Positions 8,701 to 15,287 of a stretch of 64,000 nucleotides of DNA are shown in pieces. The position numbers and the translations under genes are program-made. This DNA is from Micromonospora_I sp040659735 (GTDB lineage Bacteria > Actinomycetota > Actinomycetes > Mycobacteriales > Micromonosporaceae): contig NZ_JBFANZ010000003.1 in assembly GCF_040659735.1 (NCBI RefSeq), positions 1-64,000 on the forward strand, written 5' to 3'. Positions within the stretch are counted from its first letter, which is position 1. Every line of letters starts with the position of its first letter. The notes under the pieces were generated by a model, which was not told the DNA's origin, did not search any database, and was given only the letters and a program-made list of their open reading frames with translations.

Positions 8701-9820
8701 CGATCGGGTTCGGGTCCCAGTTGAGCCACTGGTCGGACCGCGTCCACTTCAGCGGCAGATCCTTGTTCGCCGGGTGCTGCCGGTCAATCACGTCCACCAC
8801 GGCCTGCTGCACCGTGGCCTCCACGGGAGGCGTCGGGTTGGCGCCGAACAACCCCAGCTCCGCGAGCTGGATCAGCGGCTCCCCGCCGTTCGCGGTGATG
8901 TCCAGCCGGTAGTACTGGTAGGCCTGGGTGTTGTCGAACTGGTACGGCTTGGTCTGGAACCGCTGGGGGAAACTCTGCCCGGTCTGGGTGTCCAGACTTG
9001 TCCAACTCTGCCCGTCCTGCGAGCCCTGCAGCTTCCAGTCCTTCGGGTCCCGCCCGGTAAAGTCATTCGCCGACGTCAACGCATATCGTGTCACCGCAAC
9101 CGGCTTGTCCAGCTTCGCCGTGACCCACCCGGTGGGCTGGAACGTCAACCACTTGGTGTTCGTGTTCCCGTCGAACAACTTTTCCTTTGTCTCGTTCGGC
9201 GGGTTCTCCGCGCTCGCCGTGACCTCGATGACCTTCTCGGACTTGGGAAGGCCGGTGGTCGGACGGGTGCCGATCAGCCCGGTGAACCAGTCGGAGTCGG
9301 CCTGGGCGCGTGCGGCGTCGTGCACCCCGACGAACCCACCGCCATTCTTGATGTACGCCTGGAAGGCGTTCTCCTGGTCGTTGTTCAGCGTCACGCCCTT
9401 GGCGGACAGCAGCACCACGCCGCGGTAGCGTGCCAGGTTGTTGAACGTGAACACGGCCGGGGTCTGCGACACCTCGACGGCGAACCCGTTCTTCTCGCCC
9501 AGGCTCGCGATGGCCGCTGCGGCCTGCACGACCGGGTCGTCCTGCTGCGCCGCCGGACCGTGGAACACCAGCACCTTCACCGAAGTCTTCGGCTCTTGTG
9601 GCGGCGGCGGCTCCGACGGAGCCGCGAGCGCGGGCAGCGCCGACATGCCGAGCACCAGAATCGCGCTCCATGCCAGGACCGCCCCGCCGCGCCGTACCCC
9701 AGCCCTGGACCGTTGCCACGAAGTCGGTCCGTCAGGCGGCGTGGGCGCTGGGGGGTTGATCGAGTCGGAGCGGGGATGCCCGACCCATCGGGATAACCGG
9801 AAATGGCGTTCGTGAGCCAT
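5759..9820 (-). CDS. secreted multidomain ThuA / discoidin / sugar-dehydrogenase-like / PKD / DUF1080 protein
   Basis: About 1353 residues. An export signal (hydrophobic AVLAWSAILVLGMSALPALA, about residues 42-65) is followed by a ThuA-like glutamine-amidotransferase fold (VKVLVFHGPAA, GGGFVGVHDA). That fold is interrupted by an F5/8 type C discoidin domain (ENPPNETKEKLFDGNTNTKW...YYRLDI) and then resumes. Next comes a large glucose/sorbosone-dehydrogenase-like beta-propeller (GEPHGLTVAPDGKVFYIG, HSCCHAGGGMTFDKQGNLY, DLNGKILRI), a PKD domain (WEWNFGDGS...THTYAEFGTY) and a C-terminal DUF1080/3-keto-disaccharide-hydrolase-type domain (WNDYEIRVIGQHYTIIRNG). This suggests extracellular handling of oxidised or keto-glycosides. 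The ATG at 9820 follows GGAGGAG; the open frame runs to 9865. It is a single-gene unit. Confidence 0.88.
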   Translation of the reverse strand: MAHERHFRLSRWVGHPRSDSINPPAPTPPDGPTSWQRSRAGVRRGGAVLAWSAILVLGMSALPALAAPSEPPPPQEPKTSVKVLVFHGPAAQQDDPVVQAAAAIASLGEKNGFAVEVSQTPAVFTFNNLARYRGVVLLSAKGVTLNNDQENAFQAYIKNGGGFVGVHDAARAQADSDWFTGLIGTRPTTGLPKSEKVIEVTASAENPPNETKEKLFDGNTNTKWLTFQPTGWVTAKLDKPVAVTRYALTSANDFTGRDPKDWKLQGSQDGQSWTSLDTQTGQSFPQRFQTKPYQFDNTQAYQYYRLDITANGGEPLIQLAELGLFGANPTPPVEATVQQAVVDVIDRQHPANKDLPLKWTRSDQWLNWDPNPIGKVHTIAQVEEGTYDAGQGANGAFHPISWCRDYDGGRSFYTGMGRTEASYTTDTQFLGHLLGGIQWTSGMVRGDCQATIGSNYKIERLTAQNQPGQLDQVGEPHGLTVAPDGKVFYIGKAACASGPVRDWNDPKVGLGCGTIHQWDPKTKQVKLLTTLDVMGNRGSGDELVKNEEGLVGITLDPKFEQNGSIFIYWMPHESIDRDKRTGERTVSRLTYDFGKQSIDKSSRKDLLHWTTQIHSCCHAGGGMTFDKQGNLYIGSGDSNSSGGSNGYSGNNWTQDYQGLSFQDARRTSGNTNDLNGKILRIHPEADGTYTIPQGNLFTGKEEGGGKTRPEIYVMGVRNIARIAYDKVNDWLTAAWVGPDAGAPSPELGPAKYETATIITSAGNQGWPYCMGNKQPYRDRSNTDANVLTGWYDCDNLKNTSPRNTGLVDIPPARNNMIWYSPQGGGVVYPKRADGIPTYLQSDATYTQPYLKGGGQAIMDGPTYHRSEVNTDSGVAWPAYWDNKWFIGDQSNPNNRVAMTVNPQNVKEQGPPAFGEDLRQIIRGGNGDTALQSWMDAKFGPDGALYMLDYAGGFFSLHPNQKMIRIAYQGGPATPNPSAASARALEPSKPKTIMFSNTRAGGVSWEWNFGDGSKSRAANPTHTYAEFGTYQATVKATYANGEQATGKIDVNVGCSAPDARPTVRFLDADTGVANHQVGGGCTINDLIDDESTWSTHAAFVSHVNDWVYQLRKDGVIDQAEASALRRAANQSKIGNMPGYKAIFDGTPQSLLKWSQAPGGRFDLQSDGSMRSSGGLGMLWYSEKAFGDFSLRLQFRDAATEGRWSNSGVFTRFPDPRTPVDQRPAGSCGTLGAARTSSAWVAIYCGHEVQIYDGDTGEPQKTGSIYNFAPVGLDKAGVTPKGQWNDYEIRVIGQHYTIIRNGVVINEFDNTPGKESSRAGDPSTDLRQFLSGFVGLQNHGNSDLMEFRNIRVREL

Positions 9821-10208
9821 CTCGACTCCTCCACAGGTTGAGGTGCGCGCGACAACGCGCCCCATTGGCTCACCCGGCTCTCGCGACCGCCGGGATACGC
9901 CGAGTCCCGGAAGGTGCGGGTGAACTGATTGCGGACGCTACTCACCGATTGCGGTCACACCGATACTTTGCGCCGATCTTGGCCGATGCCGGCCAGATGT
10001 CCCCGCCGCGACTTGACAGCCGACCTACGCCTGGACGTCACGGCTCCGAGAAGATGTAACGCTTTTCCGGCACATGTGTCACCCGTGGATTTTCTTGTGG
10101 GGCGTGTCCACGTGGTGCCATGTCCACTGTGCGGCAGGCACGACCGCTGCCGTACGAGATCTTCCGGCTCCAGACTCCGATCTGTCGCCCCATGGAGGCG
10201 TCGTCGTG
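9821..10208. other. intergenic region upstream of the ThuA-type gene
   Basis: About 390 bases without a supported gene. It should hold the promoter of the minus-strand ThuA-type gene. GAAAAGCGTTACATC on the minus strand (near 10045-10070) has the look of a sugar-regulator half-site, but I cannot show an operator. Open frames across it have no protein-like composition. Confidence 0.4.
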
Positions 10209-10238
10209 ATCCGAGGAGCCCGTCCAGGCCATCGTCCA

Positions 10239-10527
10239 TGCGCCGCACCGCCGCCGGCGCGGCACCCGCCGCGGCGACACCGCCGAGCCAGGATCCGGTC
10301 CCCTCCCGCGGCCCCGGCGACGCGGACAGAGCGGCGCGGGTCACCCTCATCACCGGCGACATCGTCGAGCTCGGCCCAGCAGGCGACGGCCGGTACGGCG
10401 CGACGGTGGCGAGCGCCCCTCGGCGGCGGCATCGACCGGATCTGGCTCGCCCCCTCGCCCCTCCCAGGGCAGCGATCCACCGTGTCCGTCGCCGGGCTGT
10501 CCGCCGTCCTCGCCGGGGACCTCAGTG
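10239..10527 (+). pseudogene. N-terminal remnant of an S8-type secreted peptidase
   Basis: Plus-strand text RAARVTLITGDIVELGPAGD is the VTLITGD strand seen near the N-terminus of many actinobacterial subtilisin-like proteases. A shift of frame near 10415 is needed to go on into GGGIDRIWLAPSPLPGQ, which resembles their 'DRVWLDG' segment. The sequence then runs into the 3' end of the deaminase gene on the other strand. No catalytic part remains. Confidence 0.4.
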
Positions 10528-11541
10528 CGGGAGAGCGGCGTCGATCTCTTCGAGGAAGCGGGCGCGCAGCGTCGTCGGCAGCCAGGCGATCTCGAAGGCG
10601 TTGCGGGCGAGGGTGCGGACCTCGGCGATGCTCAACGGCGTCTCCTGGTGCACTCGCAGAAAGCACTCCGTGACGTAGCCGTCGAAGTAGGCCGGATCAT
10701 CGGAGTTCACGCTGACCAGGACGCCCGCGTCGAGCAGCCGCTTCGTCGCGCCGTCCCAGGCCGAGCCGCGGACGAAGCTGTTGGAGATCGGGCAGACGGT
10801 GAGCCCGATGCCGCGTTCGACGATCTCCGCGAGCAGCGCGGGATCCTCCAGGATGTTCACGCCATGATCGATCCGGTCGACCCCGATGACGTCCAGAGCC
10901 TGCCGGATGTGGTCAAGCGTGCCCGGCTGGTCCACGTCGCAGTGCATGGTAAGCAGGTAGCCCTCCGCGCGGGCCCGGGCGAAGACCTTCTCGAACTTGA
11001 CCGGGGGGTTGCCCCGCTCGTCGGAGTCGAGCCCGACGCCCACGATCCAGTCCTTGTAGGGCAGCGACTCCATCAGAGTGGCCATCGCGTACTCGGCGGA
11101 GAAGTCGCGCAGGAAGCACATGATCAGCGAGGCGTGCAGGTCGAGCGTTCGGCGCGCATCGACGACGGCCCGGCGCAACCCGCGCAGGACCGTGCCGAAC
11201 TCGACGCCACGCGACGTGTGGGCCTGGGGGTCGAAGAAGATCTCGACGTACCGCACGTTCTGCGCGGCGGCCTTGGTGAAGTAAGCGGTTGCCAGGTCGT
11301 AGAAGTCCTGTTCCGTGACCAGCACCTGCATGTTGCGGTAGTAGCCGACCAGGAAGCTGGCCAGATCGTGGAAGGGGCTCTCGCGCTTCATCTGGGCCGC
11401 GTCGGCATAGGGCAGTTCGATGCCATTGCGCCCGGCGAGCTCGAACACCAGCTCACCCTCCAGCGTGCCCTCGATGTGCAGGTGCAGCTCGCACTTGGGC
11501 ACCCTGGCGATGAAGCCTTCCACGTTCCTGTCGCTGATCAT
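10522..11541 (-). CDS. adenosine/adenine deaminase-family amidohydrolase with altered catalytic site
   Basis: A metal-dependent purine deaminase fold of 339 residues. It keeps the metal ligands HLHIEGTLE (H20, H22), H200, RIDHG (H226) and NSDDPAYF (D281), plus the FFDPQAHTSRG and GLDSDERGNPP segments typical of the adenine-deaminase branch. The usual HAGE motif reads HCDVDQ, so the catalytic Glu position holds Val203. This is either a subgroup with different chemistry or substrate, for example N6-substituted adenines known for some COG1816 members, or an inactive enzyme. The ATG at 11541 has a weak ribosome site. It stands alone, with its 3' end abutting a peptidase remnant. The protein is cytosolic, with no signal peptide. 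Confidence 0.8.
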   Translation of the reverse strand: MISDRNVEGFIARVPKCELHLHIEGTLEGELVFELAGRNGIELPYADAAQMKRESPFHDLASFLVGYYRNMQVLVTEQDFYDLATAYFTKAAAQNVRYVEIFFDPQAHTSRGVEFGTVLRGLRRAVVDARRTLDLHASLIMCFLRDFSAEYAMATLMESLPYKDWIVGVGLDSDERGNPPVKFEKVFARARAEGYLLTMHCDVDQPGTLDHIRQALDVIGVDRIDHGVNILEDPALLAEIVERGIGLTVCPISNSFVRGSAWDGATKRLLDAGVLVSVNSDDPAYFDGYVTECFLRVHQETPLSIAEVRTLARNAFEIAWLPTTLRARFLEEIDAALPH

Positions 11542-11708
11542 GACGAGAGTGTCGCATCGTCAGGGCAGGACGACCAGTTCGGCGAGCGCGTCGAGGGCGC
11601 CAGGCGCCCGAAGTCGTGAGATCTCGTGCCTCAGTGACTCCAGTGGGGCCCAAGAGGAGTCGTCGCGTACCACACGATGAGTGTCACCGGAAGAAGCATC
11701 CGACCGAG

Positions 11709-11747
11709 GATGTCCAGGTCGGCCGATGAGCGGCCGGCCTGGACATC
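11709..11747 (-). terminator. katG terminator hairpin
   Basis: A 16-base inverted repeat with one mismatch (GATGTCCAGG...CCTGGACATC arms, seven-base loop) sits four bases after the katG stop codon. Confidence 0.7.
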
Positions 11748-11751
11748 GGGA

Positions 11752-13968
11752 TCAGGCGAGGTCGTACCGATCGAGGTTCATGACCTTGCCCCACGCGGCC
11801 ACGAAGTCGCGCACGAACTTCTCCTTCGCGTCGCTGGACGCGTAGACCTCCGCGATGGCGCGCAGTTGGGAGTGCGCGCCGAAGACGAGGTCGGCGGCGG
11901 TCGCCGTCCACGTGACCTCGCCGGTGGCGCGATCCCGACCCTCGTACACGTTCTCGGCCGAGGCGGATGGCTTCCACTCCGTGCCGATGGCGAGCAGGTT
12001 CACGAAGAAGTCGTTGGTCAACGTCTCGGGCCTGTCGGTGAAGACGCCGTGCCGGGATTGCGCGACGTTGGCGTTCAGGGCCCGCATGCCGCCCACCAGA
12101 ACCGTCATCTCGGGGGCGCTCAGATTCAGCATGAAGGCCCGGTCCACCAGCCGGGTCTCCGGCGACAGCTTTTCCCCGGCCCGCAGGTAGTTGCGGAACC
12201 CGTCCGCTGTCGGCTCGAGCACGGCGAACGAGTTCACGTCGGTCTGCTCCTGCGACGCGTCCGTACGCCCCGGCGCGAACGGGACCGTGACGTCGTATCC
12301 CGCGTTCTTCGCCGCCTGCTCGACCGCCGCGCAGCCGCCCAGGACGATCAGGTCGGCGAGCGAAATCCTCTTTCCGCCGGTCTGCGCGCCGTTGAAGTCC
12401 TGCTGGACCTGCTCAAGGACCCGCAGCACGGCGGCGAGTTCACGCGGGTTGTTGACCTCCCAGTCCTTCTGCGGCGCGAGGCGGATCCGCGCACCGTTGG
12501 CCCCGCCGCGCTTGTCGGTGGTGCGGAAGCTCGCCGCCGACGCCCAGGCCGTCGCAACCAGCTGGGAGATGGACAGCCCCGACCCGAGGACCTTGGCCTT
12601 CAGGGCGGCCACGTCCTCGGCGGTCACCAGTTCGTGGTCGACCGGCGGCACCGGGTCCTGCCACAGCTGCGGCTCGGGAACCCACGGGCCGAGGTAGCGC
12701 GAGATGGGTCCCATGTCGCGGTGCAGCAGCTTGTACCACGCCTTCGCGAACGCCTCCGCGAGTTGGTCCGGGTTCTCGTAGAAACGCCTTGCGATCGGCC
12801 CGTAGATCGGGTCCACCTTCAGCGCGAGGTCGGACGTCAGCATCATCGGCGCGTGCCGCCTCGACGGATCATGCGCGTCCGGCACGGTGCCCCGGGCCGA
12901 CGGATCCTTCGGCGTCCATTGCTTCGCGCCCGCGGGGCTCGTCGTCAACTCCCAGTCGTACTTGAACAGGTTGTCCAGGAAGCCGTTGTCCCACTTGATC
13001 GGCTCGGTGGTCCACGCGCCCTCCAGCCCGCTGGTGAGCGTGTCGGGGCCCTTGCCACTGCCGTAGGTGTTGTGCCAGCCGAGGTTCTGGTGCTCGATCG
13101 GGGCGCCCTCGGGCTCCGGGCCGATGTACTGGGGATCGACCGCACCGTGACACTTGCCGACCGTGTGGCCGCCGACGATGAGCGCGACCGTCTCCTCGTC
13201 GTTCATCGCCATGCGACCGAAGGTCTCCCGGATGTCCCGGGCGGAAGCCAGCGGATCCGGGTGACCGGCCGGCCCCTCGGGATTCACATAGATCAGGCCC
13301 ATCTGGACGGCGCCGAGCGGACCGCCTAGTTCCCGGTCGTCGCTGTAGCGCTCGTCGCCGAGCCAGGTGTCCTCGGGCCCCCAGAAGATCTCCTCGGGCT
13401 CCCAGATGTCCTCCCGCCCGAACGCGAACCCGAAGCTTTTGAACCCCATCGATTCGTACGCACAGTTGCCGGCGAATTCCAGCAGATCGGCCCAGGAGAC
13501 CTTGCGGCCGTACTTCTGCTTGACCGGCCAGAGCAGCCGGCGCGCCTTGTCGAGGCTCGCGTTGTCGGGCCAGCTGTTGAGCGGCGCGAAGCGCTGAGAG
13601 CCGCTACCGCTGCCGCCCCGGCCGTCGGCTATGCGGTACGTGCCGGCCGAATGCCAGCTCATCCGGATGAACAGCGGGCCGTAGTGGCCGTAGTCGGCCG
13701 GCCACCAGTCCTGTGACGTCGTCATCAGCTCGAAGATGTCGCGCTTCAGCGCGTCGACGTCGAGGCTCTGGAACTCTTTCGCGTAGTCGAAGTCCTCGCC
13801 CATCGGGTTGGATCGGGGCGAGTGCTGATGCAGGACCGACAGGTCCACCTGGTTCGGCCACCAGTCCCTGTTCGTCCTGGGGCGCGTCGACGGCTTGGCA
13901 GCGGGCGCGGGAATTGCCGGGTTTTCGCTTTCGCTGATGCTCTCGGTCGCGTCCTTCTTGTCAGACAC
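11752..13968 (-). CDS. katG: catalase-peroxidase
   Basis: A bifunctional heme catalase-peroxidase of 738 residues that detoxifies hydrogen peroxide in the cytosol. The distal Arg102-Trp105-His106 are in RMSWHSAGTYR. Tyr227 (GLIYVNPEGP) and Met253 (RMAMNDEET) complete the Trp-Tyr-Met adduct required for catalase activity. His268 in VGGHTVGKCHG is the proximal ligand. The start is a GTG with AAGGA five bases upstream. The gene lies directly downstream of a furA remnant, as in mycobacteria and streptomycetes where FurA represses katG; since that furA is broken, control is probably changed. A clear terminator follows. Length and motifs are those of a working enzyme. Confidence 0.97.
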   Translation of the reverse strand: MSDKKDATESISESENPAIPAPAAKPSTRPRTNRDWWPNQVDLSVLHQHSPRSNPMGEDFDYAKEFQSLDVDALKRDIFELMTTSQDWWPADYGHYGPLFIRMSWHSAGTYRIADGRGGSGSGSQRFAPLNSWPDNASLDKARRLLWPVKQKYGRKVSWADLLEFAGNCAYESMGFKSFGFAFGREDIWEPEEIFWGPEDTWLGDERYSDDRELGGPLGAVQMGLIYVNPEGPAGHPDPLASARDIRETFGRMAMNDEETVALIVGGHTVGKCHGAVDPQYIGPEPEGAPIEHQNLGWHNTYGSGKGPDTLTSGLEGAWTTEPIKWDNGFLDNLFKYDWELTTSPAGAKQWTPKDPSARGTVPDAHDPSRRHAPMMLTSDLALKVDPIYGPIARRFYENPDQLAEAFAKAWYKLLHRDMGPISRYLGPWVPEPQLWQDPVPPVDHELVTAEDVAALKAKVLGSGLSISQLVATAWASAASFRTTDKRGGANGARIRLAPQKDWEVNNPRELAAVLRVLEQVQQDFNGAQTGGKRISLADLIVLGGCAAVEQAAKNAGYDVTVPFAPGRTDASQEQTDVNSFAVLEPTADGFRNYLRAGEKLSPETRLVDRAFMLNLSAPEMTVLVGGMRALNANVAQSRHGVFTDRPETLTNDFFVNLLAIGTEWKPSASAENVYEGRDRATGEVTWTATAADLVFGAHSQLRAIAEVYASSDAKEKFVRDFVAAWGKVMNLDRYDLA

Positions 13969-14049
13969 GTCGGTCCTTCTCCCGTCTTGCCGTTTCTCCG
14001 ATGGCTGGCTGATCAGCCTGTGTTTCTCTGTCCGCGAGCAACACTCAGG

Positions 14050-14290
14050 TCATCCGCCCCGGCAGATGACCTCGGCTTCGTCGATGTGGTAGCCCGAGTC
14101 GGCGACGGCCGTCAGGCAGGGTGTGGAGCCGACCGTACAGTCGACATCGGCGATTGCGCCGCAGAATCGGCAGACGACGTGGTGATGGTGGTCGCGATCC
14201 GCGCCTCGTAGCGCGCCACAGAGCCCCCAGCTGGATACACCGCACCACGCCGACGCATCGACGCACGCCGCTGCTCCCAACCTGCTCCCC
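14050..14290 (-). pseudogene. furA: frameshifted remnant of the Fur-family regulator of katG
   Basis: The C-terminal part HHHHVVCRFCGAIADVDC, then CLTAVADSGYHIDEAEVI, is a FurA metal-binding domain. It stops just short of the usual end. Upstream the text continues only in another frame (YPAGGSVARYEARI, matching the 'IQPAGSVARYE' of FurA) and again in a third (LGAAACVDA). The winged-helix DNA-binding half is not recoverable. The remnant sits about 80 bases upstream of katG in the expected orientation. At least two frameshifts make it non-functional. Confidence 0.75.
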
Positions 14291-14953
14291 CACGCCGCCC
14301 GGTCTGACGCGTCGCGCACGGGCGGTCGTGAGTTTCTGGTCTTTGGCGGCGATACAGGGAGCTGGCGACGAGTACACCGCCAGTCGCACCAGCGATGGCA
14401 TGATCAAGACGAAGATCGTGCGGAACAGCCGTTGTGCGGCCTCGCGCAGCACACTCGCGCGCCGTCCGGGTCTGGAGGCTTGCGACCTCGAACACCCGGA
14501 GTTCTCTACCTCCAGCGAGGTACCTCGCCTGGTTGCTGCAACAGCACATGGACGCTCGCCAGTCGAAGCGATCAACACCGTGGCGATCCCATCACGGGTC
14601 TACCCACGCGCCGGCTTCCGGGGATCGACGCCACGTCGCTACGCGCCGTGCCAACGAGAAGCCGCAACTTCGGCATCCAGCCTGGACAGTCAGATCGGCA
14701 AATTCGCATACGCTCGAGGTATCTGACATCAACCCTGACATCAACCGGGGCGCACCGCCACGCACTTCTACACACGAAGTTGCGAAGCGAGTACGCCCCG
14801 GAGTTGTTCCACTACTCGTGGAGCTGCAAAGTCATCCCGTCTGGATATATGTCCGTGACGCCCGCACCCCGAACGCACTCGAAGGCTTCGAAGCCCCCGA
14901 GACGCTACAACCGAATACATGCCGAGCCACAAACCATTTACGCATATGCGATG
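14291..14953. other. lower-GC region without recognisable gene
   Basis: About 660 bases between the furA remnant and the immunity gene. It is visibly poorer in G/C than the flanks, especially from about 14650 on. Several open frames cross it on both strands, but none has a start with ribosome site plus protein-like composition. It may be debris of older toxin/immunity cassettes or another insert. Confidence 0.4.
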
Positions 14954-15283
14954 TCACCCGTCATTCCGGTTAGCCGTTAAGTCGAAGGCGATGCGATCAA
15001 GCAACGCTATTACGGCCTGGGAGTCGATAAGGTCTTGGACAGTCACGGCGGGGTCATCGTCACCTTGAACGAACGCTGTGATCACTTCGCTCTCGCCTGA
15101 GTCCCAGATGGTTGCAGCCACGAGGCATTCGGGTGAGATGAACTCGACCGTAGCTGAGTCCTTACTTCGTCCTGCCGTCGGGCCAACGAGCCTTGATTCG
15201 ACACCCCGCGATGCCAGCTCGGCGCCGTTGCGGTCACGCCAGGAGACGACCGTGTCCAGATTTATTCGGCTCACCTCAGACAT
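14954..15283 (-). CDS. candidate immunity protein for the RHS toxin, 109 aa
   Basis: A small acidic cytosolic protein (MSEVSRINLDTVVSWRDRNG..., VEFISPECLVAATIWDSGES, VTVQDLIDSQAVIALLDRIA). It starts four bases after the stop codon of the RHS-Hint toxin gene, with GAGGTGA just before the ATG. No family is recognisable to me. Position, size and low GC fit an immunity gene that neutralises the adjacent toxin, so the functional call is inferred from context. An upstream in-frame extension to 15613 would overlap the toxin gene and is not believable. Confidence 0.65.
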   Translation of the reverse strand: MSEVSRINLDTVVSWRDRNGAELASRGVESRLVGPTAGRSKDSATVEFISPECLVAATIWDSGESEVITAFVQGDDDPAVTVQDLIDSQAVIALLDRIAFDLTANRNDG

Positions 15284-15287
15284 CACA

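Noticed and set aside
8105..9796. 563-codon plus-strand open frame opposite the ThuA-type gene
   Set aside because: It is the antisense shadow of a clearly coding gene. Its composition is Arg/Val/Leu-rich without any motif, and it has no ribosome site.
11677..13329. 550-codon plus-strand open frame opposite katG
   Set aside because: Shadow frame of a strongly conserved gene; no motif or start signal.
14432..14980. 182-codon plus-strand open frame in the low-GC patch
   Set aside because: No ribosome site, no codon bias, no family resemblance.
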